The translations under genes were made by a program, and so were the position numbers. Below, piece by piece: positions 49,523-60,958 of a DNA stretch of 64,000 bases. The number at the start of each line of letters is the position of its first letter. Position 1 is the first letter of the stretch. The stretch is from Akkermansia sp. (lineage in GTDB: Bacteria > Verrucomicrobiota > Verrucomicrobiia > Verrucomicrobiales > Akkermansiaceae): the NCBI GenBank assembly GCA_017555205.1, contig JAFZGW010000002.1, positions 1 to 64,000 on the forward strand. The letters run 5' to 3'. Below the pieces are notes generated by a model that worked only from the letters and a program-made list of their open reading frames with translations, was not told the origin of the DNA and did not search any database.

Positions 49523-52213
49523 TTACTCCTGTGAGGTATCAACGGCGTCGTTCTCAACAGCCATCCCCTCCCCCTCTTCATGAGATTCAGCAGAATTATC
49601 GTCCTCCTCATCATCGGGAATAACGAGAGTAATCTCCTGAATAGCCTCCTTACCGTTGAGGGTAATGAGTTTCACGCCCTGAGTTGCGCGACCTGTCTCA
49701 CGGATGGTATTGACCTTCATACGAACGGACTGACCACCGGAAGTCATAATCATGAGTTCGTCTGCATCCGTCACGGTGGTGGCAGAAACCACCAAACCGG
49801 TCTTCTCGGTGCAATTCATGGTCTTGATACCGATACCGCCGCGGCTCTGCAGGCGGTATTCGCCAAAGCGAGTGCGCTTGCCGAGGCCGTTCTCAGAAAC
49901 CACGAGCAGAGAGTGAACTGCGGGTACGCCATCTATCAGCTCCTCGGTCTCTGCGGGTACCTCAGCGCTTTCCTCATCGGCGGTAACGGCCGTCTCGCCT
50001 TCGGGCACCACCGCCATAGCAACTACATAGTCACCCTCACGCAGCTTAATACCGCGCACGCCGATAGTGTTGCGGCCCTGAGTACGCATATCGCTCTCCT
50101 TGAAGCGAATGCTCATACCGTTGTGAGTAACGATGATGACATCCTGCTCGCCGGTTGTGAGTACAGCGTTCACAAGGGAGTTACCCTCCTCAAGGTTGAT
50201 GGCGATAATGCCGGCCTTGCGATAGTTCACGAAGTCATTGAGTGCGGTCTTCTTCACCGTACCATCCTTGGTGGCAAATACCACATTACCGGAGCCCTCG
50301 GCGAAGGTAATATCCTTGCCGTCCTCGCTGACTTTACGCTCCAATCGCAGAATAGCGGCTATGCGCTCCTCGGCCTGCATATCCAGCAGGTTCTTAATGG
50401 AACGCCCCTGAGCACTGCGTGCGGCTTCATCAATCTCATACACACGCTCCACATACACGCGACCGGTGTTGGTAAAGAACATGATGTAGTCGTGATTCTG
50501 GGCTGCGAAGAGGTGCTCCACGTAATCGTTGGCATCCTTCTTGCTCTTGGTGGTAGCGGCTTTAATGCCCTTACCGCCGCGAGCCTGCAGGCGGTATTCA
50601 TCGGAATTGGTACGCTTAATGTAACCGCTGTGAGAAATGGTTACAATCATGGAATCATTGGGGATGAGGTCCTCAATGGCCATATCGCCCTCGAAGGGAA
50701 TGATGTGGGTCATACGCGGGGTGGCGTACTTCTCCTTAATGGCACGCAACTCATCCTTCACGATACCGAGCACGCGAGCCTCGTTGGCCAGGATGTCGAG
50801 GTAATCCTCGATAACCTCCAGCAGTTTCTTGTACTCGTCGGAAATCTTGTCGTTCTCGAGAGCGGTGAGCTGGTAAAGGCGCAGGTCGAGGATAGCGTTG
50901 ACCTGGCGCTCGGTAAACACATAGTCATCCCCCTGCACGGAGGGTTGGCTGTGAATGAGAATGCCCAGCCCTTTGGCAAGAGACACGGGGAAACGGAAGG
51001 CCATCAACTTGTTGCGGGCCTCCTCACGGTTGCGGGATTCGCGGATGATGCGGATGAACTCGTCGAGGTTAGCGAGGGCAATGAGGTAGGCCTCCAACAC
51101 CTCGGCACGATCCTCGGCCTTGCGCAACAGGTACTTGGTACGGCGAATCACCACCTCACGACGGTGCTCAACGTAGAAGTTGATGGCATCCTTCATGGTG
51201 AGCACCTTGGGGCGCCCCTCGTGAATGGCCAACATGTTAACAGCGAATGAAGTATCGAGACTGGTGAGCTTGTAGAGCTGGTTGATGACCACCTGCGGAC
51301 GGGCATCGCGCTTGAGTTCAATCTCAATGTAGTCTGTCAAGTCACGCATACCGGCGATGTCGGTAATCACCTTATCGCGCACAAGCTCAGCAATACGCTC
51401 CTGCAGCACAGCGCGGTTCACACCGTAGGGAACGTCGGAAATGTGGATGAACTCGCGCCCGTTCTCGTTGCTTACCACCTCCATCTTACCGCGCATGCGC
51501 ACGCTGCCACGGCCGGTGCGGAAGTAGCTATCAATGCCCTTGTAGCCCAGAATGTAACCACCGGTGGGGAAGTCCGGTCCCTTGATGTAGGCACGCAGAG
51601 CTTCGCTGGTAATAAGGGGATTATCGATAAAAGCACAAATACCGTCCACCACCTCACCGAGGTTGTGCGGAGCCATGTTGGTAGCCATACCCACAGCAAT
51701 ACCTGTACCGCCGTTTACCAGCAGGTTCGGGAAGGCGGAGGGGAATACAACGGGCTCCGTCAGTCGGTTGTCGTAGTTAGGCTGAAAGTCCACGGTGTCC
51801 TTATCCAGGTCATCCATAAGCGCCACGCCCAAGTGGCTGAGCTTAGCCTCGGTGTATCGCATGGCAGCGGGCGGATCACCTTCGGGTGTACCGAAGTTAC
51901 CCTGCCCCTGCACCAGCACGTCGCGCATGTTCCAGGGCTGAGCCATGGTCACCAGCGTGCCGTAGGCGGACTGGTCGCCGTGCGGGTGGTAGTTACCGAT
52001 GGTGTCACCCACGATTTTACCGCACTTGATGGTACCCTTGGTGGGCACCAGGCCGAGCTCATGCATGGCGTAGAGCACGCGGCGCTGCGAGGGCTTCAGG
52101 CCGTCACGGGCATCGGGAAGAGCACGGGATATGATTACGGACATGGAGTAGTCCAGGAAGCTGCGGGACACCTCCTCTGCCACGTCTACCGGGCGAATTC
52201 TTGTTTCACTCAT
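49523..52213 (-). CDS. gyrA: DNA gyrase subunit A
   Basis: An 896-residue breakage-reunion subunit of gyrase. The N-terminal domain has YSMSVIISRALPDARDGLKPSQRRVLYAM and the catalytic tyrosine Y120 in AAMRYTE. The C-terminal beta-pinwheel includes the GyrA box QARGGKG, which identifies gyrase rather than topoisomerase IV, and the tail is acidic. In the quinolone-determining region the sequence is HPHGDQSAYGTL: the positions equal to E. coli Ser83 and Asp87 are Gln81 and Gly85. It lies 24 nt downstream of gyrB in one operon. Confidence 0.97.
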   Translation of the reverse strand: MSETRIRPVDVAEEVSRSFLDYSMSVIISRALPDARDGLKPSQRRVLYAMHELGLVPTKGTIKCGKIVGDTIGNYHPHGDQSAYGTLVTMAQPWNMRDVLVQGQGNFGTPEGDPPAAMRYTEAKLSHLGVALMDDLDKDTVDFQPNYDNRLTEPVVFPSAFPNLLVNGGTGIAVGMATNMAPHNLGEVVDGICAFIDNPLITSEALRAYIKGPDFPTGGYILGYKGIDSYFRTGRGSVRMRGKMEVVSNENGREFIHISDVPYGVNRAVLQERIAELVRDKVITDIAGMRDLTDYIEIELKRDARPQVVINQLYKLTSLDTSFAVNMLAIHEGRPKVLTMKDAINFYVEHRREVVIRRTKYLLRKAEDRAEVLEAYLIALANLDEFIRIIRESRNREEARNKLMAFRFPVSLAKGLGILIHSQPSVQGDDYVFTERQVNAILDLRLYQLTALENDKISDEYKKLLEVIEDYLDILANEARVLGIVKDELRAIKEKYATPRMTHIIPFEGDMAIEDLIPNDSMIVTISHSGYIKRTNSDEYRLQARGGKGIKAATTKSKKDANDYVEHLFAAQNHDYIMFFTNTGRVYVERVYEIDEAARSAQGRSIKNLLDMQAEERIAAILRLERKVSEDGKDITFAEGSGNVVFATKDGTVKKTALNDFVNYRKAGIIAINLEEGNSLVNAVLTTGEQDVIIVTHNGMSIRFKESDMRTQGRNTIGVRGIKLREGDYVVAMAVVPEGETAVTADEESAEVPAETEELIDGVPAVHSLLVVSENGLGKRTRFGEYRLQSRGGIGIKTMNCTEKTGLVVSATTVTDADELMIMTSGGQSVRMKVNTIRETGRATQGVKLITLNGKEAIQEITLVIPDDEEDDNSAESHEEGEGMAVENDAVDTSQE

Positions 52214-52237
52214 AGTTTAAGTAAAAAGGGTTGGGGG

Positions 52238-54836
<2,599 letters not shown>

Positions 54837-55152
54837 TTATATATTACGTCATTATGCTAAAAATTAGACAAAAATACACCTACAACGCGACTTTCACATC
54901 AACCTTCATCTCCCCGCACTTTACACCCAATCAGCGCTTATAACGGCAAATAAAGCGTTTTACAAGCAATCCGCGACAAACATCCCCTCTTCCATCCGCC
55001 TACAGAACAAAGTACCTTACCCAGCAACAGTTACACAGCTCCCCCAAAAATAAACACTCCTATAACAAAAGAGCTCGAAGATGTACATAAAAAACGCTTG
55101 CCAAAATGGGCAGAATGCGCTAATCTTGCTCACCTCTCAGACTCTAAAATAT
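54837..55152. other. Intergenic region between gyrB and mpl
   Basis: About 316 bases with no convincing gene. The strand read here is rich in C, A and T with few G runs. I see no DnaA-box cluster and no tRNA. It contains the mpl promoter near its right end; the gyrB promoter lies just outside its left end. An antisense frame running in from gyrB ends here and was rejected. Confidence 0.6.
55098..55126 (+). promoter_or_regulatory. Promoter of mpl
   Basis: TTGCCA (55098-55103), 17-bp spacer, TAATCT (55121-55126). The predicted leader is about 20 nt before the ATG at 55153. Confidence 0.5.
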
Positions 55153-56547
55153 ATGAAGCACGTACACTTCCTCGGAATCTGCGGCACCGCCATGGGCGCT
55201 GTGGCCTCTGCCATGGCACGCAAGGGTTACACCGTTACCGGCACCGATGCCAACGTCTACCCACCCATGTCGACATTCCTGGAAAGTGAGGGGATACAGA
55301 TATTTCAAGGCTACAAGGCAGAGAATATTCCGGCAGAGGCCGATATGATTGTCATCGGCAATGCCATGAGTCGAGGCAATGCGGAAGTAGAGGCCGTACT
55401 GGAGCGCAACCTTCGCTATATGAGCCTGCCCGAGACTATGAAAGAGTATTTCCTGTGGGGCAAGCACAATTACGTAGTAACCGGCACCCACGGCAAGACC
55501 ACCACCACCAGCATGCTGGCATGGCTGATGGAGGCCAACAACCTAAACCCGAGTTTCATGATTGGCGGCATCGCCCGCAACCTGGGGCGCGGCGGTCGTT
55601 TTACCGATTCTGATTTCTGTGTACTGGAGGGCGATGAGTACGACACGGCCTTCTTCGACAAACGCTCCAAGTTCCTGCACTACCTGCCCGAGGTAGTCAT
55701 TATCAACAACATTGAGATGGACCACGCCGACATTTATGCCAGCGTAGAGGATATAAAGCTCTCATTCAAACGCCTGCTGCGCGTAGTTCCCCGCACCGGT
55801 GTAGTGTTCATCAACGCCGACTGCCCGAACTGCGCCGATGTAAAAAATCACGCAGCCGAAGAACTGAAGATGGTTAAATTGATTAGCGTTGGCATGGGCG
55901 AACAGGCAGACCTGCGCATTACAGATATTGAGCACCGAACCGACGGCAGCTCCTTTACACTGGACGGCGAGACCTACAGCATCCCCATGATTGGCGATTT
56001 CAACATTCGCAACGCCGCCATGGCCACCTGCGCGGCTCGCAATGCGGGCATCTCCCCGGAGCAAATTCGCACAGCTTTCCAAAGCTTCGAAGGTGTCGCA
56101 CGCCGGCAAGAAGTACGCGGCACCGTCAATGGCGTAACCGTGGTCGACGACTTCGCCCACCACCCCACCGCCATACGCCAAGCTGTCGAGGGGCTTCGCC
56201 AGCGATACCCCAAGAGCCGCCTGTGGGTACTCTTCGACCCGCGCAGTAACACCACCATTCGCAACCTTTTCCAAAACGAACTGGCCGAGGCTCTCGCCAC
56301 TGCCGATTTCGCAGTCATCTCCCCCGTAGAAAACCACAAGCGACTGCGCCCGGAAGAAAGACTCGACGAAAACAAGCTCTGCGCTGACATCAATGAAAAA
56401 GACACCGAATGCTACTTAGGTAGCAGTGTGGACGACATTGTGGCTCACGTCGTCTCACGTGTGCATCCCGGCGATGTTCTGCTGGTGATGAGCAATGGCG
56501 GGTTCGGCGGCATACACGGAAAACTACTCAGTGCTCTGGCCCAATAA
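55153..56547 (+). CDS. mpl: UDP-N-acetylmuramate:L-Ala-gamma-D-Glu-meso-DAP ligase
   Basis: A 464-residue Mur ligase that reattaches recycled murein tripeptide to UDP-MurNAc. The N-terminus HVHFLGICGTAMGAVASAMARKGYTVTGTDANVYPPMS, the ATP loop VTGTHGKTTTTSM, and FDKRSKFLHYLPEVVIINNIEMDHADIY identify Mpl rather than MurC. VVDDFAHHPTAIRQAVEGL is the conserved C-domain motif. The start MKHVHFLG is placed by homology; an upstream in-frame ATG at 55081 adds 24 unconserved residues and precedes the predicted promoter. Its presence implies active murein recycling and meso-DAP in the wall. Confidence 0.93.
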   Translation: MKHVHFLGICGTAMGAVASAMARKGYTVTGTDANVYPPMSTFLESEGIQIFQGYKAENIPAEADMIVIGNAMSRGNAEVEAVLERNLRYMSLPETMKEYFLWGKHNYVVTGTHGKTTTTSMLAWLMEANNLNPSFMIGGIARNLGRGGRFTDSDFCVLEGDEYDTAFFDKRSKFLHYLPEVVIINNIEMDHADIYASVEDIKLSFKRLLRVVPRTGVVFINADCPNCADVKNHAAEELKMVKLISVGMGEQADLRITDIEHRTDGSSFTLDGETYSIPMIGDFNIRNAAMATCAARNAGISPEQIRTAFQSFEGVARRQEVRGTVNGVTVVDDFAHHPTAIRQAVEGLRQRYPKSRLWVLFDPRSNTTIRNLFQNELAEALATADFAVISPVENHKRLRPEERLDENKLCADINEKDTECYLGSSVDDIVAHVVSRVHPGDVLLVMSNGGFGGIHGKLLSALAQ

Positions 56548-56612
56548 AACCTCCTGCCCCACTCCGAAAATTGTCGAAGACACAAAAAATGCACACAAAA
56601 GTGAAATTTGTC

Positions 56613-56640
56613 TTTACAAACGGTCATAATTGAGTATAAT
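56613..56640 (+). promoter_or_regulatory. Promoter of rpmJ
   Basis: TTTACA (56613-56618), 16-bp spacer, TATAAT (56635-56640). The predicted leader of about 58 nt is long for this window. Confidence 0.65.
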
Positions 56641-56704
56641 GCGCGTCCCGACGCAAATGCTTCGCGGCCGAAAATCTTATAAACACACAAACAAACCAGA
56701 GATC

Positions 56705-56869
56705 ATGAAAGTTCTTTCCTCACTCGCCTCCATGAAGCGCCGCCACGCTGATTGCCAGATCGTGAAGCGTAAGGGTACGCTCTACGTCATCTGCAAGAGC
56801 AACCCCAAGTTCAAGGCTCGTCAGGGCACGACTGCCGGCACACGCCTGAGCAAGAAGGGTGTTAAGTAA
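56705..56869 (+). CDS. rpmJ: 50S ribosomal protein L36 (zinc-independent form)
   Basis: A 54-residue ribosomal protein: [14 protein letters not shown] then [26 protein letters not shown] and a basic extension. It has two cysteines only, so the four-ligand zinc ribbon of the C+ form is absent. The sequence resembles the YkgO-type C- paralogue that replaces L36 when zinc is scarce. The start MKVLSSL is fixed by homology. It stands alone outside a ribosomal operon, between its own promoter and terminator. I see no Zur-like operator. It could be the organism's only L36. Confidence 0.92.
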   Translation: MKVLSSLASMKRRHADCQIVKRKGTLYVICKSNPKFKARQGTTAGTRLSKKGVK

Positions 56870-56900
56870 ACCTGGCGCGGAGCTCCCGCGTACAGTAAAA

Positions 56901-56938
56901 AAGGAGACCGGTGTGTTAATTAACCCCGGTCCTTTTTT
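56901..56938 (+). terminator. Terminator of rpmJ
   Basis: A 9-bp bulged stem (AAGG-AG-ACCGG at 56901-56911 with CCGGTCCTT at 56926-56934) followed by TTTT. It lies 32 nt after the stop. Confidence 0.75.
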
Positions 56939-56973
56939 CGTTTATACATCTCTCCCCTCACCTACACGGCACC

Positions 56974-58110
56974 ATGGAAAACACCGTTCGCACAGAAATC
57001 TTACCCATCGGCGAATTTACTTTCGACAGTGGTGAAACGCTGCCGAATATGCAGTTGGCCTACGAAACCTACGGCACACTCGCCCCCGATAAGAGTAATG
57101 CCATACTGTTATTTCACGCACTCACCGGTAGCCACCACGCCCACGGATACAATGACAATGTACCCGAGGCCGGTACATTCTGGCAGCCGGAATATTACGA
57201 AGGGTGGTGGGATCGCATGATAGGCCCGGGCAAACCGCTTGATACGGAAAAATATTTCATCATTTGCGCCAACTTTCTGGGTAGCTGCTATGGTTCCAGT
57301 GGCCCTGCAAGCATAGCACCTGATGGTCAGCCGTGGGGCAGCCGATTCCCGATGGTGAACGCAAACGACCAAGCACGCGCTCAAATTAAACTTTTCAACC
57401 ACTTCGGCATCGAGCGTTTTGCGCTGGTGGGTCCCAGCATCGGCGGCATGCTTTCTCTTGCCTTTGCCAACCTGTTCCCGGAGCGAGTTCGCAGCATCAT
57501 CATCATCGGCGCCAACTACAAGCCGTCCATCGAGCACAAATTAAGTAGTTTTGAGCAGTTCTGCGCCATCGAAATGGATGAGAAATACCGCGAGGGTCGC
57601 TACCCGCTCGATGATGCCCCCATACGTGGGGTTGCCCTTGCCCGCATCATCTGCCACAAGCACTTCATCTACCAGCGAGGACTGGAAAAGCGCGCACGCA
57701 AAGGCTGTTCTCCCGATCGCAAAGGGCTGCTCACTTGGTACACCCCCACCCGCAGCACCGAGAGTTACATGCTGCACCAAGGTACCAAGTTTGCAAAGCG
57801 GTTCGACGCCAATGCCTATATCCGCATCATCAATATGTGGACCTCTTTCGATTTGGAAACCCTGACCGGCCGGAGCACGGATGAATGCTTCCGCCGCTTT
57901 GCGGAGCACAATATACCGTTTATTCTGTTCTCCATCAATACGGACTGCTGCTTCTCCTCGCGCGACATTTCACTATTTCATCGCAGATTATTGAAAAACG
58001 GCGTGCAGGCGGAATATACCCGCATCAGCTCCGAAAAAGGTCACGACTCCTTCCTGTTGGAACCGGAACTGTACGAAGCAGGTATCACCGCTTACCTCAA
58101 CAAGGTGTAA
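56974..58110 (+). CDS. metX: Homoserine O-acetyltransferase
   Basis: A 378-residue alpha/beta hydrolase that activates homoserine for methionine synthesis. The MetX signature FLGSCYGSSGP lies at about 101-111, the nucleophile is S155 in VGPSIGGML, the aspartate lies in INTDCCFSSRD and the histidine in EKGHDSFLLE. SCYGSSGP is the acetyl-CoA/succinyl-CoA specificity region, but which acyl donor is used cannot be settled by eye. No metY or metC is adjacent. The gene begins 35 nt after the rpmJ terminator. Confidence 0.93.
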   Translation: MENTVRTEILPIGEFTFDSGETLPNMQLAYETYGTLAPDKSNAILLFHALTGSHHAHGYNDNVPEAGTFWQPEYYEGWWDRMIGPGKPLDTEKYFIICANFLGSCYGSSGPASIAPDGQPWGSRFPMVNANDQARAQIKLFNHFGIERFALVGPSIGGMLSLAFANLFPERVRSIIIIGANYKPSIEHKLSSFEQFCAIEMDEKYREGRYPLDDAPIRGVALARIICHKHFIYQRGLEKRARKGCSPDRKGLLTWYTPTRSTESYMLHQGTKFAKRFDANAYIRIINMWTSFDLETLTGRSTDECFRRFAEHNIPFILFSINTDCCFSSRDISLFHRRLLKNGVQAEYTRISSEKGHDSFLLEPELYEAGITAYLNKV

Positions 58111-58151
58111 CAGCATATTTCTGTTTTTTTGTATAATTTTGAATTTGCCGC

Positions 58152-58180
58152 TTGCAACGGCGGCGTAATCGTGATATACA
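58152..58180 (+). promoter_or_regulatory. Promoter of the pseudopilin gene
   Basis: TTGCAA (58152-58157), 17-bp spacer, TATACA (58175-58180). The leader to the ATG at 58208 is about 21 nt. Confidence 0.6.
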
Positions 58181-58207
58181 TAAAGAGTCAACACAACCGC
58201 ATATAGC

Positions 58208-58963
58208 ATGAAAATTCGACTTAACAGACAGAAGAAAGGCTTCACCCTGATTGAGCTGATGGTGGTTATCGCCATTCTGGCCTCTCTGGCAGCCGTGGGT
58301 TATGGTCCTATCATGGAGCACATGAACGACGGCGATCGCCAGTCCGCCAGTTCAAACTTAGGTCAGGTGCAGAAGATGCTTCTTACCTTCAGCCAAGACA
58401 ACGGTTCTTACCCCTGCGATGCTACGGCAGATGCTCTGCTTGAGGATGAGCGTAACGCTGAATACAACTTCGGTGAGCTGAAGGGCGACAAGTCTAACGC
58501 CTACTTCCGCCAGCTCTTCTACAAGGGTAACCCCACTGAGAGCACTTTCTATGCCAAGCACAACGGCACCAAGGAGCCCGATGGCAAATTTGCCAATGGT
58601 CAGGCTCTGACAAAGGGTGAAAACGCTTTCGCCTATGTACTGCGCAAGGAAAGCAACAATCCCGAGGACGCTCCCGGTCGTCGCCCCGTTGCCGGCACCA
58701 GCACCCCGCTCGCATTCAGCTGCGTTCCCTCCACCGCCAAGCCCTATACCGGCGACAAGCTGAAGTTCAACCGTGAGCTCTTCTTCGCCCATGCCTTCAT
58801 GGTGAAGACCGACGGCTCCGTAACTGACCTGAAGGATAAACTGACGGAAGACGCTGAAGACGACACCAAGAGCGTGTACGCCGATGGCTTCACCCCCTTC
58901 CCCGAAACCAAGAAAGGCCGAGACACATCTCCCGATTACCTGATTGTGACACCCGACCTGTAA
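58208..58963 (+). CDS. Type IV pilin-like / type II secretion pseudopilin
   Basis: A 251-residue protein with a class III signal: a short basic leader MKIRLNRQKKG cut before F12, then FTLIELMVVIAILASLAAVGY, the conserved pilin helix with the Glu at position 5. The body is a large PulG-like globular domain with DNGSYPCDATAD and many lysines and acidic residues, the pattern common in Verrucomicrobiota and Planctomycetota, where dozens of such proteins can occur per genome. It would be processed by the prepilin peptidase at 4454. No pilus assembly genes are adjacent. Confidence 0.9.
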   Translation: MKIRLNRQKKGFTLIELMVVIAILASLAAVGYGPIMEHMNDGDRQSASSNLGQVQKMLLTFSQDNGSYPCDATADALLEDERNAEYNFGELKGDKSNAYFRQLFYKGNPTESTFYAKHNGTKEPDGKFANGQALTKGENAFAYVLRKESNNPEDAPGRRPVAGTSTPLAFSCVPSTAKPYTGDKLKFNRELFFAHAFMVKTDGSVTDLKDKLTEDAEDDTKSVYADGFTPFPETKKGRDTSPDYLIVTPDL

Positions 58964-58989
58964 AGCATTTTTTCTGCGACAAACATACT

Positions 58990-59033
58990 GAGAACGCTCA
59001 GAGCCCGTGGGCTCCGGGCGTTCTCTTTTTTTT
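58990..59033 (+). terminator. Terminator of the pseudopilin gene
   Basis: An interrupted stem: GAGAACGC (58990-58997) with GCGTTCTC (59018-59025), and an inner GAGC/GCTC. A run of T follows to 59033. Confidence 0.85.
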
Positions 59034-59044
59034 CTCAACTCACA

Positions 59045-59078
59045 GCAAAAAACCGCCATCCCCTATCAGGGATGGCGG
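59045..59078 (-). terminator. Terminator of ispH
   Basis: Minus strand: a perfect 10-bp stem (CCGCCATCCC with GGGATGGCGG, 59078-59053, 6-nt loop) followed by six T. It lies 24 nt after the ispH stop, back to back with the pseudopilin terminator. Confidence 0.85.
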
Positions 59079-59102
59079 CTCTCAATTTAAAAACTGATCA
59101 TT

Positions 59103-60299
59103 TTAATTCAGGGAACACCCACGCAATTCAGCTAAACGCCGCACGACGGACTCAATTACATTCGCAGGACAGGAGGCCCCGGCAGTCACGCCCACGCGCC
59201 ACGGACGGCTCAAATCTGCAGCCTGCGGCGGCAACGCCACCTCAAGTTCAGCCTTTGCCTTCACGTCGAAGGAACGAATAAAATCAAGATTCACCAAACA
59301 CTCAGCCTCTTTCACAAAGAACGTAGGCAATTTGAGCGATGCAATATGGGCAAGGTGCGTTGTATTCGAGCTATTGTACCCACCAATGATAAACATAGCA
59401 TCCAATGGCTTATCCAGCAAATCGAAGAGAGCATTCTGGCGGTCTTGCGTAGCACCGCAAATGGTATCGAAAGCATGAAAACGCAAGTCGTCGCCGTCGC
59501 GCTCCGTCACAGCGGCACGCAACATGTTCTGAATACGGGCAGTTTCACTCTTCAGCATGGTCGTCTGGTTGGCCATACCAATTTCCGCCAAATGAACATC
59601 GGGGTCGAAACCGTCGGAGTAACACCCTTCAAAATGAGCGAGGAATGAGTCACGCTCACCACGCCCGGCTATATAATCAGCCAACATCTGAGCCTCCTCC
59701 TCATTGAATATCAGAATAAAGTTTCCCTTACCATCCTCCCCGCATGATTGCGAAGCTGTAGCCTGACTTTCCTCATGCTTAGCTTTGCCATGAATTACAC
59801 TGGTAATACCGAGCTTGGTATAATTGCGTACTTTCTGCCACACTCGAATAACGTTACCGCAGGTGGAATCTACCAGCTGCACCCCCTTCTCCTCAAGCTT
59901 ACGGCGCATGCTCACCGACACACCGAACGCCGGAATGATAACAACGTCCTCCTCCGTTAATTCGGAATATGCGGGAGCATTCAAATCCCACGGTAAGTGG
60001 CGTAAGCCCATGGCATCCAAGTCGGCATTGACTGCCGGATTGTGGATAATTTCACCAATAAGCCAAATACGGCGCCCCTCAAACATAGAGCAGGTTGCAT
60101 AGGCAACCTCAATGGCGCGCTTCACGCCATCACAAAACCCGAACGATGCAGCTAAATGAACCTCAAGCCCCGGTAAACGGAGCACATTGTCATTTGCGCG
60201 GATGGAGTCCACCAACTCACTGTCGTACTGCTGCACCCTGTCGCGTACCCGAGCCATAACCTCAGGGCGGCGCACGTTGATAGGCTTATGGGTTTTCAT
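59103..60299 (-). CDS. ispH: 4-hydroxy-3-methylbut-2-enyl diphosphate reductase
   Basis: A 398-residue iron-sulfur enzyme that makes IPP and DMAPP in the last step of the MEP pathway. The three cluster cysteines are in SFGFCDGVKRA (C56), VDSTCGNV and DTICGATQDRQ, with GGYNSSNTTHL near the C-terminus. It is longer than E. coli IspH (316) because of an N-terminal extension of about 45 residues and internal insertions, as in the larger class found in several phyla. The start MKTHKPINV is fixed by a leaderless promoter. ispD is elsewhere in the window. Confidence 0.95.
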   Translation of the reverse strand: MKTHKPINVRRPEVMARVRDRVQQYDSELVDSIRANDNVLRLPGLEVHLAASFGFCDGVKRAIEVAYATCSMFEGRRIWLIGEIIHNPAVNADLDAMGLRHLPWDLNAPAYSELTEEDVVIIPAFGVSVSMRRKLEEKGVQLVDSTCGNVIRVWQKVRNYTKLGITSVIHGKAKHEESQATASQSCGEDGKGNFILIFNEEEAQMLADYIAGRGERDSFLAHFEGCYSDGFDPDVHLAEIGMANQTTMLKSETARIQNMLRAAVTERDGDDLRFHAFDTICGATQDRQNALFDLLDKPLDAMFIIGGYNSSNTTHLAHIASLKLPTFFVKEAECLVNLDFIRSFDVKAKAELEVALPPQAADLSRPWRVGVTAGASCPANVIESVVRRLAELRGCSLN

Positions 60300-60305
60300 G
60301 CCCAC

Positions 60306-60334
60306 ATTGTGCCTATTAGCACAGCAACTGTCAA
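60306..60334 (-). promoter_or_regulatory. Leaderless promoter of ispH
   Basis: Minus strand: perfect TTGACA (60334-60329), 17-bp spacer, CACAAT (60311-60306), six bases GTGGGC, then the ATG at 60299. Confidence 0.65.
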
Positions 60335-60365
60335 GAAAAATGGCAGGGTACGCCATACTTCGCAC

Positions 60366-60394
60366 TTGCAATCGCTGGGTAGAGATAGTAGAAT
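60366..60394 (+). promoter_or_regulatory. Leaderless promoter of the YD-repeat-like gene
   Basis: TTGCAA (60366-60371), 17-bp spacer, TAGAAT (60389-60394), six bases GAGCTC, then the ATG at 60401. This is the cleanest example of the leaderless layout in the window. Confidence 0.75.
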
Positions 60395-60400
60395 GAGCTC

Positions 60401-60925
60401 ATGAAGAAGTTTTCCCTGCGCCTGCTGCTGCCCCTGCTCTGCCTGTTGACCGCGCTGCAATGCCCGGCGCAGAGTCCGGATTTGGCAAATGAGGACCGCG
60501 ATTTAGTTCGCGTAATGCGCCATCCGGATGGCTCGAAAGCCGTTTACAAACGCCAGTCCGGCTGGCGGGGCATGCGTTGCGCCACCTATACCCCCAGTGG
60601 CCGACTGGCAGCCATCAACGACTACACCGAAGGTAAATACGGCCAGCTTGTAGCCTGTGTTATCTACGACAGCAAACGCCAGCCTATCTACAAAGTATCA
60701 TACGGTTACGACTCACAAGCCCGATTAATCGAAGAGCGCATGTACTCCCACCCGGCCAACAAGCTCGTTCAGCGTGTCATTTATAAATACGATGCCAGCG
60801 GGAACCGCGCCAAACCTCTCATCATCTCACTCAATAGCACAGGTGCCGACATAGCTCCCACTATTACCGATGACGTAACCAGCGCACACCGCCAGTTGCG
60901 AGGCAACAGAAATCGCCGGCGATAA
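60401..60925 (+). CDS. Small exported protein with YD-like repeats
   Basis: A 174-residue exported protein with a signal peptide (MKKFSLRLLLPLLCLLTALQCPAQ). The mature part has short repeats of the kind CVIYDSKRQPIYKVSYGYDSQARLIEERMY and VIYKYDASGNR, resembling YD/RHS or MORN-like beta-hairpin repeats, and ends in a basic tail (GNRNRRR). The function is unknown. Such proteins may bind glycans or be remnants of larger RHS-like proteins, but there is no sign of truncation here. Confidence 0.75.
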   Translation: MKKFSLRLLLPLLCLLTALQCPAQSPDLANEDRDLVRVMRHPDGSKAVYKRQSGWRGMRCATYTPSGRLAAINDYTEGKYGQLVACVIYDSKRQPIYKVSYGYDSQARLIEERMYSHPANKLVQRVIYKYDASGNRAKPLIISLNSTGADIAPTITDDVTSAHRQLRGNRNRRR

Positions 60926-60958
60926 CCCCTGTAACAATCAAACACAACTACACAACAC

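Noticed and set aside
49580..51250. A 556-codon plus-strand frame inside gyrA
   Set aside because: It is the antisense shadow of gyrA, with the same reason as above.
54837..55152. A replication origin next to gyrB
   Set aside because: There is no dnaA, dnaN or recF nearby and no cluster of DnaA boxes or AT-rich unwinding repeats was seen.
58109..58131. A terminator at the metX stop codon
   Set aside because: The stem is only 5 bp (AACAG/CTGTT) and includes the stop codon, although a T-run follows. This is too weak to list.
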